In this document: positions 1 through 10,181 of the stretch, in pieces | Numbering within the stretch: the first letter of the stretch is position 1 | How the letters are laid out: every line of letters starts with the position of its first letter | From: Xylanimonas oleitrophica | GTDB taxonomy: Bacteria; Actinomycetota; Actinomycetes; Actinomycetales; Cellulomonadaceae | Assembly (NCBI RefSeq): GCF_003244315.1 | Contig: NZ_QKWH01000001.1 | Location: 620,001-684,000, forward strand | DNA: 64,000 nt | Direction of reading: 5' to 3' | Translations under genes and position numbers: made by a program | Notes under the pieces: model-generated | Seen by the model: the letters and a program-made list of their open reading frames with translations, nothing else | Databases searched by the model: none | What the model was told of the DNA's origin: nothing

Positions 1-1478
<1,478 letters not shown>

Positions 1479-1484
1479 GCGGCC

Positions 1485-3332
1485 GTGACCGACGTCCCCG
1501 TGCAGGACGACGGTCGGTCAGGTCAGGGGCAGGCCCCGCACCCCGCGGACGGGGTGCGGGGCCTGCGCGCTGATCTGCTGGCCGCGGCGACCGACCTGTC
1601 CGGACCGTCGCGCTCCGGCGTGGCTCGGCGCTCGGCGCTGGTGCGCACGGTGACCGAGCGGCTGGGCGCGCTCTACGACCAGGCCACCGACGGCGTCGAG
1701 CCCGCCGGGCTGGCGCTGGCGGCGGTGGGCAGCCTGGCCCGCGGCGACCTGGGGCCGCTGTCGGACCTCGACCTGGTGCTGGTGCACGACGGGCGCACCC
1801 ACCCGGCCGAGGAGCTGGCGCGCGTGGCGGAGCGCCTGTGGTACCCGCTGTGGGACTCCGGCGTGGACATCGACCACGCGGTGCGCTCCCTCAGCCAGAC
1901 GCGGCAGGTCGCCTCGAAGGACCTGGCGGCGGCGGTGAGCTGGCTCGACGTGCGCCCGGTGGCGGGGGACGCCGTGGTCGTGCACCGGGCGGCGTCGGCG
2001 ATCCTGACGGACTGGCGTGCCGCGTCGCGGCGCCGGCTGCCGGAGCTGCTGGCATCGGTGCGCGAGCGCGCGCAGCGCTCGGGAGAGCTGGCGTACCTGG
2101 TCGAGCCGGACCTGAAGGAGGCGCGTGGCGGCATCCGGGACGCCGTCCTGCTCTCGGCCCTGGCGGCCACCTGGCTCACGGACCGCCCGCACGGTGCGGT
2201 CGACCGGGCGTACACGCACGTGCTCGACGTGCGCGACACCCTCCAGGTGGTGACCCGGCGCCGTACGACGCGGCTGCTGCTGGCCGACCTGGACGAGGTC
2301 GCGGAGCGCTCGGGGTTCGACGACCCGGACGAGCTGCTGGCGTCGCTGGCCGAGGCCGGCCGGGAGATCTCCTACGCCCTCGACTCGACGGTGCGCCGCG
2401 CGCGCCAGGCGTTGCAGCGCCCGCCCGCGCGCCGTCCGCTGCTCGTGCGCGGACGGCGCACGCCCCCGCGGCTGCGGGCCGTGGGCGACGGGCTGGTGGA
2501 GCACGACGGCGAGCTGGTGCTCGCGGTGGACGCGAGCCCGGAGAGCGACCCGCTGCTGAGCCTGCGCGCCGCGGCGACGGCGGCGCGCACCGGGCTGGTG
2601 CTGTCGCCGGTGACGGTCGGGAGCCTGGCCCGCGGTGCGCCGCTGCCCGAGCCGTGGCCGCGCGCGGCGCGCCAGGCGTTCCTCCAGCTCCTCGGCTCGG
2701 GGCCCGCCCAGGTCCCCGTCTGGGAGGCGCTCGACCTGGCCGGCGTGGTCACGTCCTGGATCCCCGAGTGGGCGGGGGTGCGCAACCGGCCCCAGCGCGC
2801 CGCCGTGCACCGGCACACCGTGGACCGGCACATGGTGGAGACGGTGGCCCGTGCCGCGGCCCTGCGCCGTGCGCTGCCCGAGCCGGCGGCAGTGCGCGGC
2901 GAGGTCCTGCTGGTCGCGGCCGTGCTGCACGACGTCGGCAAGCGGCGCGGGGCACTGGACCCGGACCACTCGGTCGAGGGCGCCCGCCTCGTGCCGGGGA
3001 TCGTGGCGAGGATGGGGTTCGGCGAGGACGTCGCGCGCGACGTGACCCGGCTGGTGCGCCACCACCTGGTGCTGTCGGAGCTGGCCACGCAGGCCGACCC
3101 CGGCGACCCCGCCACGGTCGCCCGGCTGCTGGACGCCGTCGACCACCGGGCTGACCTGCTCGCCGAGCTGCGGGTGCTCACGGAGGCGGACGCCTCGAGC
3201 CTGGGAGCGAAGAACGGGTGGACGTCCTGGCGGGCCCGGCTGGTCGACGACCTGGTGCGCCGGGCGCGGGCAGCCCTGGGCGAGGGCGCCGGTGCGGGGG
3301 AGGCCGGGACCGGCGCTCGCGCCGGCGGGTAG
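1485..3332 (+). CDS. glnD: PII nucleotidyltransferase GlnD, short form without visible ACT domains
   Basis: A 615-residue protein predicted to add and remove the nucleotide on PII. The nucleotidyltransferase domain carries GSLARGDLG and the metal-binding pair D94-x-D96 (SDLDLV). The middle GlnD-type helical region includes [10 protein letters not shown]. The HD hydrolase domain near residues 435-510 shows [15 protein letters not shown] and DHSVEGA. After the HD domain and its following helices ([10 protein letters not shown]) the protein ends in an Ala/Gly-rich tail of about 25 residues, where E. coli GlnD (about 890 residues) has two glutamine-binding ACT domains. GTG start 6 bases after glnK. 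The ffh promoter -10 box overlaps the stop codon. Confidence 0.93.
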   Translation: MTDVPVQDDGRSGQGQAPHPADGVRGLRADLLAAATDLSGPSRSGVARRSALVRTVTERLGALYDQATDGVEPAGLALAAVGSLARGDLGPLSDLDLVLVHDGRTHPAEELARVAERLWYPLWDSGVDIDHAVRSLSQTRQVASKDLAAAVSWLDVRPVAGDAVVVHRAASAILTDWRAASRRRLPELLASVRERAQRSGELAYLVEPDLKEARGGIRDAVLLSALAATWLTDRPHGAVDRAYTHVLDVRDTLQVVTRRRTTRLLLADLDEVAERSGFDDPDELLASLAEAGREISYALDSTVRRARQALQRPPARRPLLVRGRRTPPRLRAVGDGLVEHDGELVLAVDASPESDPLLSLRAAATAARTGLVLSPVTVGSLARGAPLPEPWPRAARQAFLQLLGSGPAQVPVWEALDLAGVVTSWIPEWAGVRNRPQRAAVHRHTVDRHMVETVARAAALRRALPEPAAVRGEVLLVAAVLHDVGKRRGALDPDHSVEGARLVPGIVARMGFGEDVARDVTRLVRHHLVLSELATQADPGDPATVARLLDAVDHRADLLAELRVLTEADASSLGAKNGWTSWRARLVDDLVRRARAALGEGAGAGEAGTGARAGG

Positions 3333-3335
3333 GCT
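3330..3335 (+). promoter_or_regulatory. Candidate -10 box for ffh
   Basis: TAGGCT, sharing its TAG with the glnD stop codon and 45 bases before the ffh start. No strong -35 box is visible. It fits the repeated pattern in this window of TANNNT boxes just before genes. Confidence 0.5.
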
Positions 3336-3380
3336 GGGGGACCGTTCCACACCGTTCACGAGACCTCGAGGACCGCCCTG

Positions 3381-4997
3381 GTGTTCAACTCCCTGTCGGA
3401 CCGGCTCACCGCGACCTTCAAGAACCTCCGCGGCCGGGGACGCCTGTCCGAGGCCGACATCGACGCCACCGTGCGCGAGATCCGCCGGGCGCTGCTCGAC
3501 GCCGACGTCGCCGTGCCCGTGGTGCGCGAGTTCACCGCGGCCGTGCGCGAGCGTGCGCTGTCGGCCGAGGTGTCCGGCGCGCTGAACCCGGCGCAGCAGG
3601 TCGTCAAGATCGTCAACGAGGAGCTCGTCGAGATCCTCGGGGGGCACACGCGCCCGCTGTCGTTCGCCAAGGTGGCCCCGACCGTCATCATGCTGGCCGG
3701 CCTCCAGGGCGCGGGCAAGACGACCCTGGCGGGCAAGCTGTCGCTCGCCCTGCGCGAGCAGGGCCACACCCCGCTCCTGGTCGCTGCCGACCTGCAGCGC
3801 CCCAACGCCGTCACCCAGCTGTCCGTGGTGGCCGAGCGTGCCGGCGTCCCCGTCTACGCGCCGCACCCCGGCAACCAGGGAGCGGAGACCGACGTCGTCA
3901 TCGGCGACCCGGTGGGCGTGGCCCGCGACGGTGTGGCGTTCGCCCGGGACAAGCAGCACGACGTCGTCATCGTGGACACCGCGGGCCGCCTCGGCGTGGA
4001 CCAGGTGCTCATGCAGCAGGCCGCCGACATCCGCGCGGCGATCAGCCCCGACGAGGTGCTGTTCGTCATCGACGCGATGATCGGCCAGGACGCCGTCGCC
4101 ACGGCCAGCGCGTTCCTCGAGGGCGTCGACTTCACCGGCGTGGTCCTGTCCAAGCTCGACGGCGACGCCCGCGGTGGTGCCGCGCTGTCGGTCGCGAAGG
4201 TGACCGGCCGCCCGATCATGTTCGCCTCGACCGGTGAGAAGCTCACCGACTTCGAGGTGTTCCACCCCGACCGGATGGCCTCGCGCATCCTCGACATGGG
4301 TGACGTGCTCACCCTCATCGAGCAGGCCGAGCGCGCCTTCGACGCCGAGCAGGCCGAGAAGATGGCGCAGAAGGTGGCCACCGGCCAGGACTTCTCGCTG
4401 GCCGACTTCCTGGTGCAGATGCAGCAGATGAAGAAGCTCGGCTCGATGAAGAAGATGCTCGGGATGCTGCCCGGCATGGGGCAGATGCGCGAGCAGCTCG
4501 AGAACTTCGACGAGCGGGAGGTCGACCGCATCGAGGCGATCATCCACTCGATGACGCCGGCCGAGCGCGAGAACCCCAAGATCATCAACGGCTCGCGCCG
4601 TGCGCGCATCGCCCGCGGTTCCGGCACCACCACGACGGCGGTCAACCAGCTGCTGGAGCGGTTCGAGGCCGCGCAGAAGATGATGCGCCAGATGGCGCGG
4701 GGCGGCGGGATGCCGGGGATGCCCGGTGGCATGCCGGGCATGCCGGGGATGCCCGGCGGTGGCAAGAAGTCCCGCGGCAAGCAGCAGCCCGCCAAGAAGG
4801 TCAAGGGCAAGTCGGGCAACCCGGCCAAGCGCGCCCAGCAGGAGAAGGAGGCGCTGCAGCGGGCCCTGGGTGGCCCGGCCGCGCCGGCCGGTGCGGCGGG
4901 CTCGTCGTTCGGCGTCGGCAAGCAGCAGCCCGAGGACGTCGACCTGTCGCAGCTGCAGCTGCCCGAGGGGTTCGACAAGCTGCTCGGTGGCCGCTGA
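3381..4997 (+). CDS. ffh: Signal recognition particle GTPase Ffh
   Basis: A 538-residue SRP54 homologue that binds 4.5S RNA and signal sequences and delivers nascent membrane proteins to FtsY. Domains in order: N-terminal four-helix domain (residues 1-95), Ras-like G domain with GLQGAGKTT near 108-116, DTAGR near 198 and the SKLDGDARGG segment, then the methionine-rich M domain (about 300-460) with QMQQMKKLGSMKKMLGMLPG. A Met-Pro-Gly repeat (GMPGMPGGMPGMPGMPGG) near 442-459 lengthens the flexible finger, followed by a Lys-rich tail. GTG start, 48 bases after glnD. A terminator-like hairpin follows the stop. Length is slightly above the usual 450-530. Confidence 0.97.
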   Translation: MFNSLSDRLTATFKNLRGRGRLSEADIDATVREIRRALLDADVAVPVVREFTAAVRERALSAEVSGALNPAQQVVKIVNEELVEILGGHTRPLSFAKVAPTVIMLAGLQGAGKTTLAGKLSLALREQGHTPLLVAADLQRPNAVTQLSVVAERAGVPVYAPHPGNQGAETDVVIGDPVGVARDGVAFARDKQHDVVIVDTAGRLGVDQVLMQQAADIRAAISPDEVLFVIDAMIGQDAVATASAFLEGVDFTGVVLSKLDGDARGGAALSVAKVTGRPIMFASTGEKLTDFEVFHPDRMASRILDMGDVLTLIEQAERAFDAEQAEKMAQKVATGQDFSLADFLVQMQQMKKLGSMKKMLGMLPGMGQMREQLENFDEREVDRIEAIIHSMTPAERENPKIINGSRRARIARGSGTTTTAVNQLLERFEAAQKMMRQMARGGGMPGMPGGMPGMPGMPGGGKKSRGKQQPAKKVKGKSGNPAKRAQQEKEALQRALGGPAAPAGAAGSSFGVGKQQPEDVDLSQLQLPEGFDKLLGGR

Positions 4998-5014
4998 GGC
5001 TCCCGCTGCGGGCG

Positions 5015-5049
5015 GCCGGCGCCGTGAGCGACCTCGCTTTGGCGCCGGC
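5015..5049 (+). terminator. Hairpin terminator after ffh
   Basis: A 9-base perfect outer stem (5015-5023 with 5041-5049) encloses an inner 4-base AGCG/CGCT stem. No T-run follows, as is usual at this GC content. The right arm overlaps the -35 region of the rpsP promoter. Confidence 0.55.
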
Positions 5050-5067
5050 CCCCAGGTCTGGCACAAT
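5039..5067 (+). promoter_or_regulatory. Candidate rpsP operon promoter
   Basis: TTGGCG at 5039-5044 and CACAAT at 5062-5067 are separated by exactly 17 bases, a good sigma-70-type spacing. Transcription would start near 5074, giving an rpsP leader of about 120 bases. Confidence 0.55.
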
Positions 5068-5195
5068 GGGCCGGTACTCGGTGTGCCCAGGCCCCTCTCA
5101 CCTGCGCGACGCCGCGTCCTGATCCCGCTCGCCGCTCGACCCCACGAACCGGTGTGCGCGGGTCACCCATCCCAGAACCAGGAGTGACCACAACA

Positions 5196-5615
5196 GTGGC
5201 CGTCAAGATTCGCCTCAAGCGCCTCGGCAAGATCCGGGCCCCGTACTACCGTGTCGTCGTCGCCGACTCGCGCACCAAGCGCGACGGTCGCGTGATCGAG
5301 GAGATCGGCAAGTACCACCCGACCGAGGAGCCCTCGTTCATCGAGATCGACTCCGAGCGCGCTCAGTACTGGCTCGGCGTCGGCGCGCAGCCGACCGAGC
5401 AGGTCGCCGCCATCCTCAAGGTCACCGGCGACTGGCAGAAGTTCAAGGGCATCGAGGGTGCCGAGGGCACCCTCAGGACCAAGGCTGCCAAGGGCGACAC
5501 CGCCTCGGCGGTCGAGGCCGTCAACGCCGAGGCCGAGAAGGCCAAGGCCAAGGCTGCGGAGCGCAAGTCCGCGCCCGCCGAGGAGGCCCCGGCCGAGGCT
5601 GAGGCCGAGGCCTGA
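5196..5615 (+). CDS. rpsP: 30S ribosomal protein S16
   Basis: A 139-residue S16, binding 16S rRNA in the body of the small subunit. The conserved start [18 protein letters not shown] places initiation at the GTG at 5196; the frame stays open upstream to 5154, but that extension is not conserved. The first 85 residues are the normal S16 fold ([33 protein letters not shown]). The remaining 50 form an Ala/Glu/Lys-rich tail found in many actinobacterial S16 proteins. The stop overlaps the khpA start by one base. First gene of the rpsP-khpA-rimM-trmD group. Confidence 0.97.
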   Translation: MAVKIRLKRLGKIRAPYYRVVVADSRTKRDGRVIEEIGKYHPTEEPSFIEIDSERAQYWLGVGAQPTEQVAAILKVTGDWQKFKGIEGAEGTLRTKAAKGDTASAVEAVNAEAEKAKAKAAERKSAPAEEAPAEAEAEA

Positions 5616-5854
5616 TGCTCGCCGAGGCCCTCGAGCACCTGGTGCGCGGCATCGTGGACAACCCGGACGACGTCCAGGTGACCGCGAAGGCGCTGCGCCG
5701 GGGCGAGCTGCTCGAGGTCCGCGTGCACCCGGACGACCTCGGCCGAGTCATCGGCCGGGGCGGCCGCACGGCCAAGGCGCTGCGCACCGTCGTCGGTGCG
5801 CTGTCGACCGACGGTCCGGTGCGGGTCGACGTCGTCGACGTCGACCGGCGCTGA
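5615..5854 (+). CDS. khpA: KH-domain RNA-binding protein (KhpA/YlqC)
   Basis: A 79-residue single KH-domain protein. The RNA-binding GxxG loop is seen in VIGRGGRTAKALRTV (about residues 44-58). The family binds small RNAs and transcripts in Gram-positive bacteria and is nearly always encoded between rpsP and rimM, as here. TGATG overlap with rpsP (stop 5613-5615, ATG 5615-5617) implies translational coupling. A very stable hairpin follows before rimM. Its cellular role in actinobacteria is not settled; the name rests on fold and synteny. Confidence 0.93.
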   Translation: MLAEALEHLVRGIVDNPDDVQVTAKALRRGELLEVRVHPDDLGRVIGRGGRTAKALRTVVGALSTDGPVRVDVVDVDRR

Positions 5855-5869
5855 GCACCCACGCGAACT

Positions 5870-5911
5870 GACGACGGGACCCGGTCCGCACGCGGACCGG
5901 GTCCCGTCGTC
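5870..5911 (+). terminator. Perfect 20-base hairpin between khpA and rimM
   Basis: Arms 5870-5889 and 5892-5911 are exact reverse complements over 20 bases, with a 2-base gap that would open into a 4-6 base loop. It has no T-run. It could end part of the transcription after khpA or stabilise the upstream mRNA. Confidence 0.6.
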
Positions 5912-5959
5912 GCATCCCGGACCGGGACCGCCGGCCGGGACGGACGGACAGGAGACGAC

Positions 5960-6565
5960 ATGCAGCTCGTGGTGGCCCGCGTCGGGCGAGCCCACGGCCT
6001 GCGCGGCGAGGTGAGCCTCGACCTGCGCACCGACGACCCGGAGAGCCGGCTGGCGGTCGGGCAGGTGCTCGCCACCGAGCCGGCGTCCGCCGGCCCCCTG
6101 ACCGTGCTGACCGTACGCACCCACCAGGAACGCTGGCTCGTGCGCTTCGCCGAGGTGGCGGACCGGACCGCCGCCGAGGCGCTGCGTGGCGTCGAGCTCG
6201 TCGTCGAGGCCGACGCCTCCGACGAGGAGGACGCCTGGTACCCGCACGAGCTGCGCGGCCTGCGTGCCGAGCTCGTCGACGGGACCGTGGTGGGCGAGGT
6301 CGTGGCGCTCGAGCACCTGCCCGCCCACGACGCGCTCCTCGTGCGCGAGACCGGGGGAGAGCGCACCCTCGTGCCGTTCGTCAAGGCCATCGTCCCGCAG
6401 GTCGACGTGGCCGGCGGGCGCGTGGTGCTCGACCCGCCCGGCGGCCTGCTCGCCCGCGACGCCGACAACCTCGTCGTCGCCTCGCCCGACGGCGACTCTG
6501 ACGGCGACTCCGACGGCGGCCCCGACGTGGACACCGGCACGGGTCGCGCCGAGGGCGAGAGCTGA
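5960..6565 (+). CDS. rimM: Ribosome maturation factor RimM
   Basis: A 201-residue 16S rRNA processing factor that binds S19 and helps mature the 30S head. The N-terminal RimM barrel begins [17 protein letters not shown], and the C-terminal PRC-like barrel includes WYPHELRGL and [13 protein letters not shown]. The last 30 residues are an Asp/Gly-rich repeat ([10 protein letters not shown]) not expected from the core family. A GGAG ribosome-binding site lies 6 bases before the ATG. The gene follows a strong hairpin and ends one base before the trmD start codon. Confidence 0.96.
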   Translation: MQLVVARVGRAHGLRGEVSLDLRTDDPESRLAVGQVLATEPASAGPLTVLTVRTHQERWLVRFAEVADRTAAEALRGVELVVEADASDEEDAWYPHELRGLRAELVDGTVVGEVVALEHLPAHDALLVRETGGERTLVPFVKAIVPQVDVAGGRVVLDPPGGLLARDADNLVVASPDGDSDGDSDGGPDVDTGTGRAEGES

Positions 6566-6566
6566 C

Positions 6567-7391
6567 GTGCGCATCGACGTCGTCTCCATCTTCCCGGACT
6601 ACCTCGCCGCCCTCGACCTGTCGCTCGTCGGCAAGGCGCGGCGATCGGGTCTCCTCGACCTGCGGGTCCACGACCTGCGGGACTGGACCGCGGACCGGCA
6701 CCGCACCGTCGACGACACCCCGTTCGGCGGCGGTGCCGGGATGGTCATGCGCCCCGACGTCTGGGGCGCCGCCATCGACTCCGTGCTGGGCGACGACCCG
6801 GAGGGGCACCTGGTCATCCCCACGCCGTCGGGTGAGGTGTTCACGCAGCGCCACGCCGAGGCCTTCGCCACCGAGACCCACCTGGTCGTGGCGTGCGGGC
6901 GGTACGAGGGCATCGACGCCCGGGTGGCCGAACGCTACCGGGCAGCCGGGCGGCGGGTGAGCGAGCTGTCGATCGGCGACTACGTGCTCAACGGGGGAGA
7001 GGTCGCAGCCCTCGTCATGGTCGAGGCGGTGGGGCGCCTGCTGCCGGGGGTGGTGGGCAACCCCGAGTCGCTGGTCGAGGAGTCGCACGGCGCGGCCGGG
7101 CTCCTCGAGTACCCGGTGTACACCAAGCCGCCCGCGTGGGAGGGGCTGGAGATCCCCGAGGTGCTGCTCTCAGGGCACCACGCGAAGATCGACCGGTGGC
7201 GGCGCGACCGCGCCCTGGAGCGCACGGCCGCCCGGCGTCCCGACATGGTGGCCGCGCTCGACGTGGCCGGGCTCGACAAGCACGATCTGCGCCTGCTGGC
7301 CGAGCTGGGCTGGCACGTCGACGGCGGACGGCTGCGCCGGACGTCCGACGCTCCGGAGGGCACGGGCTCACCGGCACCTGTGGCAGAATAG
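6567..7391 (+). CDS. trmD: tRNA (guanine37-N1)-methyltransferase TrmD
   Basis: A 274-residue SPOUT methyltransferase that methylates G37 next to the anticodon and prevents frameshifting. The start is the GTG at 6567, giving [13 protein letters not shown], the standard family N-terminus; the frame is open further upstream but overlaps rimM. The SAM-binding knot is seen in [22 protein letters not shown] and [11 protein letters not shown], and [10 protein letters not shown] is also typical. It starts one base after the rimM stop. The stop codon TAG (7389-7391) overlaps a likely -10 box for rplS. Confidence 0.97.
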   Translation: MRIDVVSIFPDYLAALDLSLVGKARRSGLLDLRVHDLRDWTADRHRTVDDTPFGGGAGMVMRPDVWGAAIDSVLGDDPEGHLVIPTPSGEVFTQRHAEAFATETHLVVACGRYEGIDARVAERYRAAGRRVSELSIGDYVLNGGEVAALVMVEAVGRLLPGVVGNPESLVEESHGAAGLLEYPVYTKPPAWEGLEIPEVLLSGHHAKIDRWRRDRALERTAARRPDMVAALDVAGLDKHDLRLLAELGWHVDGGRLRRTSDAPEGTGSPAPVAE

Positions 7392-7530
7392 GTCGGCGGT
7401 GCGTCCACAGCCGGTATCGGCCTCTGCCACAGGGGAGACGCGGGACGCACCGGAACCACCATCATCACCGACCCGCGCGCCCGCGCGGGCCTGAGCTTGC
7501 GCCTGACCTGTGGCAGGCGGGGAGAGAACA
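7384..7530 (+). promoter_or_regulatory. rplS promoter and structured leader
   Basis: A CAGAAT -10 candidate lies at 7384-7389, so the transcript would start near 7396. The leader forms a 10-base hairpin (7397-7406 with 7443-7452). CTGCCACAGG in its loop (7424-7433) is an exact complement of CCTGTGGCAG at 7507-7516, just before the ribosome-binding site GGGGAGAGAA, which would make a pseudoknot. A separate 8-base GC hairpin lies at 7472-7489. This looks like an autoregulatory ribosomal-protein leader, but that is inference. Confidence 0.45.
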
Positions 7531-7887
7531 ATGCACACGCTCGACATCGTCGACGCAGCCTCGCTGCGCTCCGACATCCCGGACTTCCGCGCCGGTGACA
7601 CCGTCAAGGTCAACGTCAAGGTCGTCGAGGGCAACCGCTCGCGCGTCCAGGCCTTCCAGGGTGTCGTGATCGCGCGCCAGGGTGGCGGCGTCCGCGAGAC
7701 GTTCACCGTCCGCAAGATCAGCTTCGGCGTCGGCGTGGAGCGCACCTTCCCGCTGCACGCCCCGACGATCGACTCGCTCGAGCTCGTCACCCGCGGTGAC
7801 GTGCGTCGCGCCAAGCTGTACTACCTGCGTGCGCTGCGCGGCAAGAAGGCGAAGATCAAGGAGAAGCGCGAGACCCCGGCCAAGTGA
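7531..7887 (+). CDS. rplS: 50S ribosomal protein L19
   Basis: A 118-residue L19, located at the 30S-50S interface. The start is the ATG at 7531, preceded by the ribosome-binding site GGGGAGAGAA; a GTG at 7510 in frame lies within that site and is unlikely. Conserved segments are [39 protein letters not shown] and the basic C-terminus [18 protein letters not shown]. It has its own likely promoter and leader, so it can be expressed separately from trmD. A strong hairpin terminator follows. Confidence 0.98.
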   Translation: MHTLDIVDAASLRSDIPDFRAGDTVKVNVKVVEGNRSRVQAFQGVVIARQGGGVRETFTVRKISFGVGVERTFPLHAPTIDSLELVTRGDVRRAKLYYLRALRGKKAKIKEKRETPAK

Positions 7888-7910
7888 GCCGCGGCCTCAC
7901 GGCCTCCATC

Positions 7911-7950
7911 GACGACGGGCGGTCCCTCTCCGGAGGGGCCGCCCGTCGTC
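7911..7950 (+). terminator. Terminator after rplS
   Basis: An 18-base stem with one G-U pair (7911-7928 with 7933-7950) and a 4-base loop, 24 bases after the rplS stop. It lies upstream of the chosen lepB start, arguing against the longer lepB reading frame that begins at 7884. Confidence 0.75.
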
Positions 7951-8006
7951 GTCCTCCCCGCGGTCCGGTGGGGAGCGCCCTCGAAACCGTGACAGAATCC
8001 GACCCC

Positions 8007-8741
8007 GTGACCCACCCTCAGCCCGCGCCCGAACCTGCCGACCTTCCGCAGGGACCGTCGCGGGGCCCGGCCCGCCGCGGGACCGGGCTGCTGCGCGAGA
8101 CGGCGATCATCGTCATCAGCGCGCTCGTGCTCTCGTGGCTCATCAAGTCGTTGCTCGTCCAGGCGTTCTTCATCCCCAGCGGCTCGATGCGCGACACCCT
8201 CGAGGAGGGCGACCGGGTCATGGTCTCGCGCCTGGTGCCCAACGTCTTCGACGTCCACCGTGGCGACATCGTGGTCTTCAAGGACCCGGGCGGCTGGCTC
8301 CCGCCCTACGAGCCGCCGGACCAGGGCCCGGTCGGCAACGCCGTCCGTCACGCCCTGACGTTCGTGGGTCTGCTGCCGCAGGACACGGGCGAGCACCTCA
8401 TCAAGCGGGTGATCGGCATGGAGGGCGACCACGTGGTGTGCTGCGATGCCGAGGGGCGGATCGAGATCAACGGCGAACCGATCGACGAGACCTACATCCG
8501 GCCGGGGTCGATCCCGAGCCAGACCCCGTTCGACCGCACGGTGCCGCCCGGCATGCTGTTCGTCATGGGCGACAACCGGCAGGACTCGCAGGACTCGCGC
8601 TACAACGAGTCGAAGCCGGGCGGAGGCTTCGTCCCGGTCTCGAACGTGGTGGGCACCGCGTTCGCGACGGTGTGGCCGTTCGACCGTGCCACCTGGCACC
8701 GCAACCCCGGCTCGGTGTTCGTGGAGGTCCCCCAGCCGTGA
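8007..8741 (+). CDS. lepB: Type I signal peptidase LepB
   Basis: A 244-residue membrane protease that removes signal peptides from exported proteins. A short cytoplasmic N-terminus is followed by one membrane segment (about residues 32-52). Catalytic Ser60 is in IPSGSM; the general-base lysine (about residue 133) is in [23 protein letters not shown] is near 188. The GTG at 8007 was chosen because it follows the rplS terminator and lies about 10 bases after ACAGAAT, a likely -10 box, which suggests leaderless initiation; a GTG at 7989 is the main alternative. The stop overlaps the rnhB start (GTGA). Confidence 0.94.
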   Translation: MTHPQPAPEPADLPQGPSRGPARRGTGLLRETAIIVISALVLSWLIKSLLVQAFFIPSGSMRDTLEEGDRVMVSRLVPNVFDVHRGDIVVFKDPGGWLPPYEPPDQGPVGNAVRHALTFVGLLPQDTGEHLIKRVIGMEGDHVVCCDAEGRIEINGEPIDETYIRPGSIPSQTPFDRTVPPGMLFVMGDNRQDSQDSRYNESKPGGGFVPVSNVVGTAFATVWPFDRATWHRNPGSVFVEVPQP

Positions 8742-9658
8742 CGTCCGCGCGTCGACCCACCCCGCCCCGCAAGGCCGCCGGGACCACTGGCCGGCGCGCA
8801 CCGACGCTGCGGCACGAGCGTGCGCTCGTCTCGGCGGGGGCCCGGCTGGTGGCGGGCATGGACGAGGTGGGACGCGGCGCCCTCGCCGGTCCCGTCAGCG
8901 TGGGCGTCGTCGTGGTGGACGCCGCGACCCGGACCGCGCCCAAGGGCGTGGCCGACTCCAAGCTGCTCACGCCGGTGGCCCGTGAGGCGCTGGTGCCGCA
9001 GCTGCAGCGCTGGGGCGTGGCGTGGGCCGTGGGGCACGCGGGGCCGGCAGAGATCGACGCCCACGGGATCGTCGCAGCCCTGCGCCTGGCGGGGCGCCGT
9101 GCTCTCGCGCAGGTGCGCCGGGTGTGCGGTGACGTCGACGTGGTGCTCCTCGACGGCTCTCACGACTGGCTCTCCCGCCGGCAGGTGGACCTCTTCGAGG
9201 CGGCGGACCTCGACGTCGACGGCGCGCCCGACACGGACCCGACGGTGCGCACGATGGTCAAGGCCGACCTGCAGTGCGCGTCGGTGGCCGCGGCGAGCGT
9301 CCTCGCGAAGGTGGAGCGCGACATGCTGCTGTCGCGGCTGGCGCGCCAGTACCCCGTCTACGCCTGGGACCAGAACAAGGGCTATTCGGCGCCCGCGCAC
9401 CTGGAGGCGCTGCGCCGTCACGGCACGACGCCGCAGCACCGTCGCTCCTGGAACCTCAGCGCCCTGGCGGGCGACCCGGCAGCAGGCGGGGTGGCAGCGG
9501 GTGGAGCGGCGGGCGCCGGGGTGGCTGCGGCCCAGGCGGCGCAGTTCGGCGAGGTGGTGGCCGAGACGCTCGACGTGGCCGCGGACGCCCAGGCCCCCGA
9601 CGGGCGAGCAGCCGGTGCGCGGGTCGGTCCCGGCGAGCCGGGCACGGACCTGGGATGA
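8738..9658 (+). CDS. rnhB: Ribonuclease HII
   Basis: A 306-residue enzyme that cuts RNA in RNA-DNA hybrids and removes single ribonucleotides from DNA. Catalytic acidic residues are in [12 protein letters not shown] (D42, E43), LLDGSHDW (D near 139) and [14 protein letters not shown] (D near 176). The GTG start overlaps the lepB stop by 4 bases. The catalytic core ends near residue 245 ([10 protein letters not shown]). About 60 Ala/Gly-rich residues follow, making it longer than the usual 200-250; the extension looks disordered. It is followed 7 bases later by a DUF2469 gene, a common actinobacterial pairing. Confidence 0.95.
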   Translation: MTSARRPTPPRKAAGTTGRRAPTLRHERALVSAGARLVAGMDEVGRGALAGPVSVGVVVVDAATRTAPKGVADSKLLTPVAREALVPQLQRWGVAWAVGHAGPAEIDAHGIVAALRLAGRRALAQVRRVCGDVDVVLLDGSHDWLSRRQVDLFEAADLDVDGAPDTDPTVRTMVKADLQCASVAAASVLAKVERDMLLSRLARQYPVYAWDQNKGYSAPAHLEALRRHGTTPQHRRSWNLSALAGDPAAGGVAAGGAAGAGVAAAQAAQFGEVVAETLDVAADAQAPDGRAAGARVGPGEPGTDLG

Positions 9659-9665
9659 TGAGACC

Positions 9666-9965
9666 GTGAGCGCCGAAGACCTCGAGAACTACGAGACCGA
9701 GATGGAGCTCGCGCTCTACCGCGAGTACCGGGACGTGGTCGGCCTGTTCTCGTACGTGGTGGAGACCGAGCGCCGCTTCTACCTGGCGAACCAGGTCGAC
9801 CTGCAGGTGCGGTCGGCCGCGGGCGAGGTCTACTTCGAGCTGCGTCTCGGGGACGCCTGGGTGTGGGACGTCTACCGCTCGGCCCGGTTCGTGAAGTCCG
9901 TGCGGGTGGTGACGTTCAAGGACGTCAACGTCGAGGAGCTGGCCAAGGCCGACCTGGCGCTCTGA
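9666..9965 (+). CDS. Conserved DUF2469 protein
   Basis: A 99-residue protein of the actinobacterial DUF2469 family: MSAEDLENYETEMELALYRE, then VVETERRFYLANQVDL, and VWDVYRSARFVKSVRVVTF in the second half. The function is unknown. The frame is open for more than 800 bases upstream inside rnhB, but the conserved family start fits the GTG at 9666, 7 bases after the rnhB stop. It has no signal peptide or membrane helix. It is likely co-transcribed with lepB and rnhB. Confidence 0.93.
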   Translation: MSAEDLENYETEMELALYREYRDVVGLFSYVVETERRFYLANQVDLQVRSAAGEVYFELRLGDAWVWDVYRSARFVKSVRVVTFKDVNVEELAKADLAL

Positions 9966-10030
9966 CGCCGGTCACGGACCCGAGCTGACCGGAGCTGCCG
10001 CCGGGGTCTGGGGCGGCGTGAAGCACCGCA

Positions 10031-10058
10031 CCGACCTGCCCGTGCCGACCTGCCCGTG
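10031..10058 (+). repeat. Two tandem copies of a 14-base unit
   Basis: CCGACCTGCCCGTG occurs twice in a row (10031-10044, 10045-10058) in the 216-base gap between the DUF2469 gene and yraN. I see no convincing promoter or gene in the rest of this gap. Confidence 0.6.
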
Positions 10059-10181
10059 CCGAGTCGCCTGGGCCGGACGCTGTCCCCAGGACGACCCTGC
10101 GGCCGGCGCTGCACACCGCCGCCCGCAGGCCCCTCATGCTGCGTCCCGGCCTCGGCAGGCTGCCTCTCGGAGGTGGTCGCG

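Noticed and set aside
1518-5066. A 1182-residue open frame on the minus strand across glnD and ffh
   Set aside because: It is antisense to two certain genes, low-complexity (Arg/His/Leu-rich), and matches no family; long antisense frames are expected at this GC content.
7884-8006. An N-terminal extension of LepB starting at 7884
   Set aside because: It would overlap the rplS stop and translate through a strong terminator hairpin; the added residues are not conserved.
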